Shown: in pieces, positions 22,901 through 33,446 of the stretch
How positions within the stretch are numbered: the first letter of the stretch is position 1
Layout of the letters: each line of letters begins with the position of its first letter
Assembly: GCA_030685235.1 (NCBI GenBank)
Contig: MU839125.1
Location: 62,001-126,000, forward strand
DNA: 64,000 nt
DNA from: Copromyces sp. CBS 386.78
Taxonomy: Eukaryota > Ascomycota > Sordariomycetes > Sordariales > Sordariaceae
Direction of reading: 5' to 3'
Position numbers and translations under genes: made by a program
Notes under the pieces: model-generated
The model's input: only the letters and a program-made list of their open reading frames with translations
What the model was told of the DNA's origin: nothing
Databases searched by the model: none

Positions 22901-23114
22901 ATGACTAACCAACAATTCCAAATGCTTCGAAGGAGGAGTCGGGGTTCGATAGTTCAGGTACAGAATCTCTGCAAGTTTGCGATACCGAGGCAGTGCCGTA
23001 TTTGATCTTGATTAGAGGTGAAGCGCGCAGCTGATCTTTCTTGGAGTGGAGAGGTTGTAGGATAAGGCCGTCAACAGCGGCGCATACCAGCACCTTTCGC
23101 GCCAGACCCGGCAT
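19954..23114 (-). CDS. SAC-domain phosphoinositide phosphatase with C-terminal hSac2 domain
   Basis: The enzyme is predicted to remove phosphate from phosphoinositides on membranes. I read three exons: 23114-22910, 22842-21012 and 20950-19954, giving 1010 residues. The first exon starts MPGLARKVLVCA and its junction restores FGIVGILTVFRYSYLISIT, a typical SAC N-terminus. The catalytic CX5R motif appears as NCMDCLDRTN near residues 585-593. The second junction gives LTRLFNGMFNDFFLQ. Residues about 710-830 (IGGWTLLTPNVPDT, ALYLCRFDWNLDKV) match the hSac2 domain found in INPP5F-type proteins. An acidic, Ser-rich insert at about 120-170 and the long C-terminal linker make it longer than Sac1 (about 620 residues). 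So it resembles the Sac2/INPP5F branch more than yeast Sac1. No transmembrane pair typical of Sac1 is evident. Substrate preference cannot be told from sequence. Confidence 0.9.
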
Positions 23115-23938
23115 TTTGCTTCAGTTATGCTTCTCCCCTCATGAAGTCGTTGATGATCGAATGGGACCTCCTTTTCAGGTCCTCGTGGATTTGGTACGAG
23201 CTTGAACTCGGATACACGCACAGCAGAGAGGGAGCGACGACGCGCAAGAAGTTGTGTTCGAGTCGAAAGAAGCGACGAGATCGTATAAGCTGGAACTTAG
23301 GTTATTTGGTATCCTTTAGCCGAAACTTGAGATGGAAGCAGGATAATAGGATCAGGGGGAGGAATCCAGAGTTTGGGGAAAAGAACGGGGTCAATGTCCG
23401 GTTGATTGGGTTGGATGCATGCTGCCCTGGGTTCGGGCAGTTCCTGGGTCGTCCCTCGCTCGTTGGAGTGGAAAGTGACTGGTGCCGATGATGTCGGGTC
23501 CTGACAGAAGCGTGGGGCACATGCGCTAAACTCGGATGGAACCCGACGTCATTTCAATCTTTCTCAGCCAGGGGGCGTTGGCCGAGGGTTCTCCAGACCC
23601 CCACTTTCATGGTCTGGCCAGCAAGGGACTCTTTGACGTCGCGAACCGCAAAAAGTTTTACACCCACCTATAACCCAAACCCTGAGACTTCAAGGTCATG
23701 CCCAAGGTATCACAGGCGCCCGTAGCCAGAGAACTCCAAGACACAGTCACCACTGCAGTCACACATGAATGAGGCTATCGACGTCCAAGCCAGAAGTGCA
23801 GTTTGAACGTTTTTCCATTTTTTTTGTCCCGCTGTAGTCGTCGCGACTGCCTTCCAGCTAGTACGAGACCCGGGGTATTATCAACCTAACACAAAATTCT
23901 CCTATTCCACTATATCCTTTCCAAATAGTGTGCTGCGC
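23115..23938. promoter_or_regulatory. Spacer between SAC phosphatase and SNU13
   Basis: This 0.8-kb spacer carries the promoter of the leftward SAC gene and the 3' untranslated region of SNU13. No gene is supported. Confidence 0.45.
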
Positions 23939-24455
23939 TTACATAGCGAGACGCTCGACCTTGTCACGGAGGGCACGGATCTTGGAGTTGAGATCCGAAG
24001 CCTCGTTGGAGGTGAGGGAGACGGCAATGACCGAGCGGGAGACACCGCAGGCACGGCCGAGGGCGGTCTTGGAAGGAACGTAGACGTAAGGGACGTTCTT
24101 GTCCTCGCAGACTGTAAACCCGTTGGTTAGTGTTCTGATCAAGCTGATGGCTTTCCCGAGGCTGGGTATGGACGTACGCAGAGGAATGTGAAGAACGATG
24201 CTCAAGGGCTGAGTATCAGCAGCGAGGATGACCAACTCGCTGGTACCGCGGGAGACGCTATTGTTTGTGTTAGCTGACTGTTACCAAGAGAAGCCGTAAG
24301 GAGAGTTTGGTGTGCACATACGACTTGGTGGCCTCGTTGGCACCCTTCTTGAGCTGTCTGTAGTGGCTGGCCTGCTGGACGCAGTCGAGGAGCTCCTGGA
24401 CGAGAGCACCGTCCTCGGCCTTGGGCCAGGCAGCAGATTCGTTTTGACCAGACAT
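23939..24455 (-). CDS. snu13: SNU13 / 15.5K U4 snRNP and box C/D snoRNP protein
   Basis: Snu13 binds kink-turn RNA in U4 snRNA and box C/D snoRNAs, so it acts in both splicing and rRNA 2'-O-methylation. There are three exons: 24455-24322, 24257-24178 and 24111-23939, giving 128 residues, exactly the family size. The L7Ae/NHP2 fold is almost fully conserved. The RNA-contact stretch is LKKGANEATKSVSRG, split by intron 1 in TC|C. IVLHIPLLCEDKNVPYVYV is rebuilt across intron 2. The C-terminus ends KIRALRDKVERLAM. An upstream in-frame ATG 51 nt earlier exists, but the chosen start (MSGQNESAAWPKAED) matches family N-termini. It is divergent from the V-ATPase gene across a 0.7-kb spacer. Confidence 0.96.
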
Positions 24456-25151
24456 TTTGATAGGAGTGTTTGTTGTTTGAATGATTGATGGGAAAACTTT
24501 AGACACCAGGGTTCACTGCGTTGTGCTCGCCCTGGGGAGATTCAACTGCAAAATAGATGGGCGGAAAAGTGGTTGAAGGTGGATCGTTTTCGCTGGAGGA
24601 AAAAAAACCGGGGATACCGAATTGACTGCGCGCGCCTGCTACCCCAAACTCGGTTTCAGACTCGAAAATTTCAGGATCAGCCACAGCCAATGCAGCCACA
24701 AACGGCAAGCCACAGTCAGTCGTGGTAACCCCGAACCTGAGTGCTGGCGAGTTGCACAGCACTGCCTGCCCGCTGCCGTGCCCGGTGCAGGGACCTCTGC
24801 GGCCTGCAATTCAGATAGGGAAGAATAGGTTGGTCCGCTTCCGGATTACGTAACTGCAGCCGTCTTGCAAGTGCTACCTGATTGGCGGCAGGAACATGAT
24901 GCTCGCCCCAGCAGCGCCAGTAAAGCGCCAACCTGGAAACACCTCGTTCCCAGCCTGCCAGCCAGCAACACAGTTGACACTCGATCCGTCACCAACCCCA
25001 TCGAACCGTAACCCCATCACTGATCGCGAGTCCCGACTCTTCCCAACAACACGCATCATCTCACACCACCACACGACGTTTCGCACGCCAATCTCCAACC
25101 CACTCTATATCCAACCTTTTGATACAGCCTCGCGCGACAACACATTTCACA
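24456..25151. promoter_or_regulatory. Divergent promoter spacer SNU13/vma-3
   Basis: This 0.7-kb spacer separates two divergent housekeeping genes. The part just before vma-3 is pyrimidine-rich and lacks an obvious TATA box, as is common for constitutive Neurospora promoters. No gene is seen. Confidence 0.5.
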
Positions 25152-26146
25152 ATGCCCACCGATCTTTGGTAGGTCATCTGCACCCACCCCGGTCCGCGAT
25201 GATGGAGGAGGAGGAGGAGGAGGAGGAGGAGGAGGAGTTGGAGGCCCACGCCGAGCTCGCCCATGTTCCGAATCCACACTTGGGCCATGGGCTATTCGGC
25301 ATCACCAAACACAACATACACATCATCGACTTCAATGATGTAGCCCACAGCTAGTGGGCTTTAGAAGATAGATGTGCTAACAATGTTTTGTTATACAGCC
25401 CCGTTTACGCGGTTAGTACCATCCCGGTTCTGCCCACGAACCTTGGCGGCGACGTCAAGGCCTTCTGAACCTTCGACCACCAAATCGTCAGATGCAGGCC
25501 CCAACAACCACGTCCGTATATAACTAACACTATGTGCTTCGATAGCCCTTCTTCGGTGCCATGGGCTGCACAGCAGCCATCGTCTTCACCTGCCTTGGTG
25601 CCTCGTACGGTACTGCCAAGTCCGGTGTTGGTATCGCTGCCATGGGTGTCCTCCGCCCTGACCTCATCGTCAAGAGTATGTCGAATTCCCAAGAGTCAAC
25701 TTGAGCTCCGGCGTGGTAATACACTTCAATATGCTGACTCCCCCTCCTCTAAAGACATTGTTCCCGTCATTATGGCTGGTATCATTGGTATCTACGGTCT
25801 CGTCGTCTCCGTCTTGATTTCCGATGCCCTCACGCAGGACAACTACGCTCTCTATACTGGCTTTATTCAGCTCGGTGCTGGTCTCGCCGTCGGTCTCGCC
25901 GGTCTTGCTGCAGGTTTCGCGATTGGTATTGTCGGTGATGCTGGTGTCCGTGGAACTGCTCAACAACCCAGACTCTTCGTCGGCATGATTCTTATTCTCA
26001 TTTTCGCCGAAGTCTTGGGTAAGTCCTCTGTCATCCTGGCCTTCCAGTCCCATAGCTTACTTACTAACCCGTTGTGTCTAGGTCTTTACGGCTTGATCGT
26101 TGCTCTTTTGATGAACTCCAAGGCTACTCTCAACACTTCGTGCTAG
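25152..26146 (+). CDS. vma-3: Vacuolar H+-ATPase proteolipid subunit c (VMA-3 type)
   Basis: Subunit c forms the rotating proton-carrying ring of the V-ATPase membrane sector in vacuolar membranes. I read five exons: 25152-25168, 25399-25411, 25546-25675, 25755-26018 and 26082-26146, giving 162 residues. The first two are tiny: 17 nt encodes MPTDL plus part of a codon and a 13-nt microexon gives CPVYA. Together they join to [20 protein letters not shown]. Four membrane helices follow, and the proton-binding glutamate is E139 in [17 protein letters not shown]. The sequence fits subunit c (Vma3) better than c' (Vma11), judged by [11 protein letters not shown] and the end KATLNTSC. Intron 1 is 230 nt and carries a (GGA)11 tract at 25204-25237. 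Introns 2-4 are 134, 79 and 63 nt. It converges with the sterol reductase gene. Confidence 0.96.
25204..25237 (+). repeat. (GGA)11 tract in vma-3 intron 1
   Basis: A pure GGA trinucleotide run is seen directly within the first intron. It is probably a length-variable microsatellite. Confidence 0.9.
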
Positions 26147-27364
26147 AGGCCTGAGGAACCGAATCCGTCGGCCTCCTCGGTCTAGGTATTCTGACCGGTA
26201 TGGGTGAGACAAGCACATGCACACCAACAACACACCGCCCCATACCTGGAACCTAAACAACGAACGATTCAAGAACAACGAACGGATTCCCATATCCTCA
26301 CCACACACACCCTTCAGCTCTTCCTGACTGTTGCTCAGCCCGGTTAATCACGCCAAATAATGATGCTTTATTCTTGTTTTGGTGGATGAAATGGCGGGCG
26401 GCAGTTCAGGGCTAGAAGCTGAAGTCGTGAGGAAACACAACAACGATAACAGAGAGAGAGAGAAGGAGGATGGTTATGAAAACACAGGAGAGCTGGCGCA
26501 TATCTTTTGGAAGGGGAAAGGCGTCACTCGCGGAGTTTGCTCAACGGGCGTCGCGTTTTTCGAGGAAAGCATGTTACATGTGTACAATTGTCACAATTAC
26601 GGTCTGGTCAAACGCAAAGCATTACATGTCACTTTTTTCCGGCTGGTTCTGCTTTTTTCAGTTTTTTTTTGTAGAGGGTTTGTTTTTCGACACTTGATCG
26701 GCATCGATAGACATGGATGAAGGAAGGATGAAGAGCACGATGAACGGTTAAAGCCTGTACTGTAGTCTAGGTTATGTTGCAATGCTTTATTTCTTATCGA
26801 TGGGGAGGGGCAAGAGTTGTGCTTGTTTGGTTGCTCGACTGATACTCTTCTGCCTCGTTCGTGTTATTCTTATCCACCTGATAGACTGGCATAGGTTAGG
26901 TTGAACAGGAAGTCGCATCAACACCAACAGATAAAGTCCACTGCCGTGTACGGAATGGGATGTGTTTGCACTTTTGATTCGCATTACGATTAGGTAGATA
27001 GGTAGCCCAGGTTAATGTAAGAGGAATCGCAACCGTACTCCTTTCCATGCCCTCCCTTACCCTTTTCCTTTTCGCCTCTCATCTCATCACGCCATTAAAA
27101 CTATGGTACATTGTAGGTAAGTGACACCGTCTGTTTCTTTGTCTTCCTCAACTTCATTACAACATCTTCTCACTAAGTAGGGAGAGTATTTTGATCATTT
27201 CGTATAGGTCTTGTTCTTCTTCTTCTTCTCCATCTCTTCTTCCCCTTTTTCCATCTAAACGCCCCCCCAACGAATGCTTTCCAAAACTCTACTCAGCCTG
27301 GCGAAGGCCTATTATTGAGATAGGGTGCAGGAGAGCCAAGGTTGGTATAGTAAGTAGTCGGTTT
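26147..27364. other. Convergent 3' spacer vma-3/erg4
   Basis: This 1.2-kb spacer lies between two converging genes and is probably the two 3' untranslated regions plus terminator. No protein-like frame is present. A short (GA)n run occurs near 26452-26463. Confidence 0.5.
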
Positions 27365-29128
27365 TTAGATGACATACTAGAGGATATTAAAGTCAGTCTT
27401 GTTGTTTTTCCGAAGTGTAAGCAGGGTAGCGGACAGGGAAAGGCTCACCGGAATGAAGAGATAAGGTACCCTCCTCTCATACTCCCTCCAAGCATCACCA
27501 TACTTCTCGCGGCAGCGAGTAATGTCACGCCACGCGCGGTGAGCAATCATGCAGCAAAAGAAGACGGGGTAGAACCACGGGAAGGGGCTGCTGAAGCCGG
27601 TGATCAAACCCCAGCAGATAGCAAAGTAGGCATCGCAGGAATAGTGCACCTTGCGGGCAAGGCCGTACCAGCCGTCCACCAGGATGCTGTCGCCTGTCTC
27701 GGTCTCGATCTTTTGGGGGTTCTTGACCGTCTGCCACGGCAGCTGGGGGAAGGTCTTGCGGGTGAGCATCTTGCCGCGCTCCTGGGCGCGGAACCGGTTC
27801 TTCTGGCTGTTGCACGTGTCCCAGACCCAGTAGACGAACAGGTACGAGACGTAGAGACCGGCCAAGGCAAAGCGGTTCCACCGGTACTCGTCCGGGTGGT
27901 GGTTGGCCAGGAAAATGGTGCAGTGGCAGTAGGAGAGGGGAACGCCGGCCAGGTTCCAGAAGATCAGCATAAAGCCCCACTTCTCGTAGTACATGTCCCA
28001 GGTGGTCACGATCAGCTCCTCGCCCTTGGAGCACGCGTTGGCGTACAGGTAGTGCGCAAGCACCAGGAAGCCGACCTCGCCCGAGACGTAGCCGTAACGG
28101 TCCCACTGGCGGGCGGCGGCGCCTAGGGAGAGCAGCAGCAAAATGTACCACGGCAGGCGCACCTCGAAGAACATCTTGAAGTCGAGCACGCCGAACATGC
28201 GCGGGTTGAGCTCGGCGCCCATGAAGAAGTCGTAGATGTGGTGGCCCGTCATGCGGTGGGTGGCGCCGCGGACGAAAGCCGAGATGTAGGCGATGATGCT
28301 GACGATGAAGCCCGAGATGATGGCGACCGAGAGCAAGGGGCCGAACTCGTCGATAATCTGGTACAGGGGGAAGATGCCGGTGAAGTGCAGAACGCCGGCG
28401 ATGGCGAAGGTCACGTAGAAGGAGACGTAGGCCGAGCAGTGGTACTTAAGCATCTTGCCGCCCTCGTGGGGGAGAGGCTTGCCGTAGGCGGTGACGCCGG
28501 GCATGAGGCAGTAGAAGGCGCCCTCGAAGATGAGGAAGGTCCAGTACCACAGCCACGCTTTGGCGTGGGGGAAGGCCTTGGTGTAGACGAGGTCGAACAG
28601 GTGGGCGGCAAAGTCACCCCAGCTCTGGCCGGGCTCGCGGCTGGGAATGCCGCCGTTGTATTGGGTCGCGCCAATCCACATGTACCACATGAGCATGGGG
28701 AAGAAGATCATCATGGCGCCGGTGCCATACGAACCGCCGAACTCGAAGTGGCCCGAGGTGTCGACCTTGGGGTCCATGCCGGGCTTCCAGCCGTCGATGA
28801 GCTTCTCCTCCCTGGGCTTGCCATCGAGGCTGCTGCGGCTGCTGCTGGAGCTGGCGTTTCGGTTCAGCAGAGGGGTGTTCTCGATGTCGGGCTCCTCCGA
28901 GGAGGTGTAGGGCGGTGTGGGCTGCATCGTTTTCTCTGCCTCGTCGAGGTGCTCGTAGAACTTGCCGGTGGTCTTCAGGTTGCGCTTCCGGAGGGTACCG
29001 TTCTTGGCCTTGCTTGTCGTTTTCGACACGACCTTCTCGGTGGCCGAGGCGCTGGATTCACCGTCGGAAGACTCTGGGACCTGGGACTTGGTGCGACGAG
29101 TGTTGCGGCGTACAGGGGTCTCCACCAT
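27365..29128 (-). CDS. erg4: Delta(24(28)) sterol C-24(28) reductase (ERG4)
   Basis: This enzyme carries out the last step of ergosterol synthesis, NADPH-dependent reduction of the C-24(28) double bond, in the endoplasmic reticulum. There are two exons, 29128-27449 and 27376-27365, giving 563 residues. The 12-nt last exon adds YVI and the stop, the standard family ending after RRVPYLFIP. Residues 1-130 are polar, Ser-rich and cytosolic-looking. The membrane core begins around residue 140 ([20 protein letters not shown]) with eight or so hydrophobic segments. The reductase signature is [15 protein letters not shown], followed by [19 protein letters not shown] near the C-terminus. DGWYG with KVHYS is ERG4-like rather than ERG24-like. 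The open frame extends upstream of the chosen ATG without a stop up to 29518, but that part looks like leader sequence, so I start at [13 protein letters not shown] 5' leader intron ending near 29148 is possible. Confidence 0.93.
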
Positions 29129-29625
29129 GCCCTGAAAGAGCTCCTTCTTTCTGTCATGGAAATTCGATGTCAGCAATCCGCGCTTGCCTCGAGAGGCGGC
29201 CTCGCAAGGCCCTGATAGTAGGGAAAGTGGTGTTGTTGGGAAAGTGACATGGTGGGCACAGGTCTGGGCCCATCGGGAGATGCGGGAAAGTGTGTTTCCG
29301 GAGTCTGCACCACCCGGCAGCGGACATTCCCCTAGAAATTTAAATCCATGGGACGAAATCTCCAACTTTTTCCAAGACCCTTGTGCAGTGTCTGCGTCAA
29401 ATGCGCCCCTGAGATCTGGATGCGCGCCTTGACCTCCCTGCGCCCGCCATCTTCCAGCACAGACTGCAAATCGCCTCTCTGGGCGCAGATGCCAACAAGA
29501 GTTGGGATGAACTCCCACGCCAAGGTATTGGATGTTTGCTACATGTCAAGAAACGCGCGGGTTTGGGATTTGGATGAAGGGGGTTTGTTTACACGTACCG
29601 TGGAGTTTGCCGTAGCGAGTACCTT

Positions 29626-29646
29626 GACGACGACGACGACGACGAC
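29626..29646 (+). repeat. (GAC)7 microsatellite
   Basis: Seven perfect GAC units are seen directly in the region upstream of erg4, possibly within its leader. Confidence 0.9.
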
Positions 29647-30684
29647 ATTGTGAAAAAGAGAAAAAGGGGGTTTCTGGCGCACCACCCAACGACGATGGTA
29701 GGTTGTCTTTATATGAAAATGATCGGACTCGGACTAGAAAGAGCTGGCGCCTAAAACCACGGGCGGTGAGAAGCAGTCCAACAGAAAAAACAAAGCCAAC
29801 CTGGATAACCCGATAACAGAACGCAATGGGGATGGGGGAAAAAAGACGGAAAAGACAGGCCAAGAGGTGTATAAGATGGAATACGCGTATCGGAACCTTG
29901 GCGCGAACACCCGTGAAAGAGAGGCAATCTTACTGGATGTCCAAGCAGAGTTGGTAAGCTGGGAGGGTGTGACACTATCACCAACAATCTCCCTCGGGAT
30001 GTGATGAACAGAGGAAGGAGATGGTGATTTGAGGCAGAGGCACACAAAAGGACACAAGACCCAGGAACGAAAGGCGGAAGAGTTCGTCAAGACAAGACGG
30101 GCAGGACCTGAAGAACCCCTGTTGTCCTGGGCTTGCTGTCAAGATGCATCCACTTCCGAGACCCGATACGGTGCCATCGACTCGGAAATCCACCAGGACC
30201 ACCACTGATCCAGGATCCAGAGGGTACAGAGAGACACAAGCACCACACAACACTCACAGGCACAGCATCTGGCAGAGAATCGGGAGCCACGATGCAAGGG
30301 GACCGAAGTCCATCCAGGAGTTCAGACATAAACATTCCAGCCAGTGAGCATTCGTCTTGTGCCATATTCGGTGGAATCGGGCTAGCGTCTCGGGATTCTG
30401 GGTTGATTGGCCACAGCCTGGCTTGTGCCGGGATCTTCCCCTGATTCCTCTCGTTGCGAGACCGAATGGCGGGGACTTTTGCTTCCCTGACAACGGGAGC
30501 CCACGGAGTGCGAACATGCAGACTATCGGAGTCCGAGGACATTGCTAACATGACTTGTCGGGTCATCATCCAAATCTTCAACCCTTCAGACGCTCATCTT
30601 TCGCCATTCAGAAGTCTGGCTTGTTCTTGGCAAGTCGATCATGCATACCCCTATTTGGTCGGCCGAAACCCGGGGATCGACAAC

Positions 30685-30685
<1 letters not shown>

Positions 30686-30732
<47 letters not shown>
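30686..30732 (+). repeat. (CAA)15-16 microsatellite
   Basis: An uninterrupted CAA run of 47 bp is seen directly. It could encode polyGln, polyThr or polyAsn in plus frames, but no flanking coding sequence supports that. Confidence 0.92.
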
Positions 30733-30906
30733 TCACCAGTCGTGCTGTGCGCTTGATCCTCTTGATCGGCTGATTCGCTATTCCAGCGGAATTCACAACG
30801 CATTCGGTTATGGGTTTCAACCCTATTCGCTTCGACGGTAGTCGGCAAGCTCAGCGCGTAGTGAAATTACAGTCAGCCAACTCCGAACTATCGATTCTCG
30901 ATATTA

Positions 30907-31149
30907 CTACTTTCCACTCTGCAACATCATAGCAGAACAAAACCAACACTTGACCCTTTCTCTCTGACCACGCTCACCCTCATCACCCAACGCCCCATCA
31001 TAATACCCATCCTCAAGCGGCAACACAAAAGTGGAAGCTATCAGCCCAGCCACACACGCCGTCGAAATCAGTGCCCAGATATGCAAAGATGCACCCAGTC
31101 GGTACCCCGGGATCTGGTTAAACAGATCATCGTCATGAAAGAGATAGGC
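30907..31149 (-). CDS. Possible terminal exon of an unrecognised membrane protein
   Basis: The minus strand has an 80-codon open frame bounded upstream by a GCATAG that could be an intron acceptor. It reads AYLFHDDDLFNQIPGYRLGA, then a hydrophobic helix (LHIWALISTACVAGLIASTF), then an acidic tail with EDGYYDGALGDEG, ending at TAG 30907-30909. The composition looks like a real membrane-protein end. However, I could not find an upstream exon in the right phase, and I recognise no family. A GTGAGC donor-like site follows GDEG, so the true end may differ. Treat it as a candidate only. Confidence 0.25.
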   Translation of the reverse strand, partial: AYLFHDDDLFNQIPGYRLGASLHIWALISTACVAGLIASTFVLPLEDGYYDGALGDEGERGQRERVKCWFCSAMMLQSGK

Positions 31150-33446
31150 CTATGCGAGCAAGCGCTCGCCAGTTTAGCGAGCGAATATGTTAGTTAGCCT
31201 TTGTTCTGCCTCTTTACCCCATACCCTGCAAACAACAAGGGGTACATAGCGAGCATCCATCCCCTTCTCCATCTTCCTTTCTAAACAACCCTTTCGTTAC
31301 CCGGGTAACCACCACCGCCTCCCTTTTGTCCACATACCATCATCACCACCATCGTCATCCCCCGCGCCCCCCCTCATCATCACAACTACCGAAAGAGGCA
31401 AAAGAAAATGGAAGAAACAGCAAACCACCCGCCACCCCTTCCATCCCCGCAACAGCCCCAACACCTTCCACCCTTCCTTTTCCTTCACGTGTTTTCAATT
31501 CCTTTCCTTGTTTCTCCTCTTCGACGAGTCCCTCAAATTATCATTCCTGTTCGAGTCCCCCTCCTGTCTCCCGCTCCGTCTCCCACGTTGCCGAGCACTG
31601 CCCTGCCCACTCACTGCCTTGCTCACCTCGCCCACCACCACCACCACCATCACCCAGCGCCACCAACACAACCACAAACCCAACCAGCGTAGCACGCACC
31701 CTCCAAAACCAAAGAAAGGTTTATCGGATTTCCACGCGTTGCACAAGAATTCTGCGCTGTTTGTTGTTCTTGATGGCTGGGGATGTCGGGGCCGGGGCCG
31801 GGACCGGGGTGGATGTTGGGGTTGATGTTGGGATTGGGATTGGGATTGCTTGGAACTAGCCAAGGAGAGGGAGGAGGAGGACCGACTCTGGGCCCTCTGG
31901 AATTGAAACAAGAGCAGAGCAGAATCGTCGCGGGGGGGGTGAAGGGCGTGCATTTTTAGATTTTCCTCTCTTTCTCGTGGTGTTTTGCCGTGGTTTTCGT
32001 GCTTTCTTTTGGGCGGGGGACGGTGCTGCTGCTGCTGCAGTTGAAGCAGACAGGAGAGGGTCTGACAGCGCTGGTGGAGGCCGAGTCGATCCTCGAAGAC
32101 TAAAATGGTGGTGACAGGTGAGTGAGTTATGGGATGGGGGTGGGAAGTGCGAGTGCGAGGTAACCGAGTAAGTCATCCATCCATCTGGGGACGAGGTTGG
32201 AAGTTAATGTCATTGTTGTCACTATGGTGGGTGATCGATCGGTCGGTCCGGTCAGCTTAATTTCTAACCAACGAGCGGACAGAGAGACCGAACGGTGTCA
32301 GACAAGACGAGACCAGACGAGGCGAGACTCGCCGGCAATAAAAGCTGCTAGAGCGGCGATATACACGCTTCGTAGATGTCATCGTTGAATATCTCTCGCA
32401 TTTGTGAAGGCAATCTTGCTGAATGGGAAAGGTGTTCTGGATGGAAAGATGGCATCGAACAGGATACGAACTTGCCACTGACACTGAGAGAAAGTTGTCA
32501 CCACCCATCCCGCCATCCCCTTCGTCACTGTGCATATGACATCTGCCATGCTTAAACGCTTTACATACTTATGTGCAAGCAGCAAGATGCAAAGCGCTGG
32601 GAACGTCCCTGCATTTATACATTGTACATAGGCACGAATACATATGCACAGACGTGGGCAGACATCCCGTCTTAAATCGAATGGTCTTTTTGAAATGTCG
32701 AGCTATCTATCTAGCTCCCACGATGGTATTTCTACTGGACCTATGTACCTCCCCAACTACAAATACTTATCCTTCCTATCAACAACCCCCCAGTGATCAT
32801 ACCATGAATAAAGTAGCTTACATGGCTCGTATAAAAATATCCTATACAATAAAAATGAGCGAGAAACGCCTTCATCCCCCTTGTCATTTTGGTCATGTCT
32901 ATTGTCTCTTCTTTGATCCATAACACTATCTTATCTTCTTCTTCGATCGTTATTTCTAACCGCCGCCGTTGAAGCAGAAGTAGAAGTAGGAGCAGGATAC
33001 GAATTCGTCCGAAGACCAGACAATAATAATCCCCGTCTTCTGGTTTGTCTACTATGCCGAAGATCACCAGTAACTCCGTCACCACCACCACTACTGATGA
33101 TACTTGCACCAGAAGAAGAACTAGGTCGGGCAATAATACCCTCCTTGTTACCCCCGGCACCAGAACCAGAAACGACATTACCACCACTAGCAGCACTCTT
33201 TCTTCCACAAGCACTAAGCGGGACTTCCCCCTTTCCACCCATAATCCTCCCACCGCCGCTACTGGTAGTGGTAGTGGTGGGTGTACTCGGCGCCGTAGAC
33301 GACGAAGTAGAAGCAGACGCTCCTGCCTCGCTTCCAGCCCCCCTCGCACTACCAGGACGCACCAGCAGCCTTTCGGAATCACCAGGCCCAGCGCTAGCGC
33401 CAGCACCGCCAGTCCGCCTATTATTCGGCAACAGAGGATGGCCGTC
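31150..33446. other. Low-complexity region downstream of the septation kinase gene
   Basis: This 2.3-kb region has long low-complexity frames on both strands (His/Pro/Ser-rich at 31326-31859, Ser/Gly-rich at 32931-33431 on the minus strand) but no recognisable protein. The minus-strand frame 32931-33431 directly follows the kinase stop codon and might be an extension of it (see findings). The rest is probably 3' untranslated region and spacer. Confidence 0.45.

Larger units (their letters stand above)
29129..30906. promoter_or_regulatory. Upstream region of erg4 with trinucleotide repeats
   Basis: This 1.8-kb region upstream of erg4 carries its leader and promoter. It contains (GAC)7 at 29626-29646 and a CAA tract at 30686-30732. 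Short frames on both strands are low-complexity or unlike proteins, so I support no gene here. Confidence 0.5.

Noticed and set aside
31154..31169. GCGAGC...GCTCGC inverted repeat
   Set aside because: A 6-bp stem next to a doubtful splice acceptor is too short to assign a function.
31326..31953. His/Pro/Ser-rich plus frame and overlapping Ser/Arg-rich minus frame
   Set aside because: Both are low-complexity, mutually overlapping and without conserved sequence or splice support.
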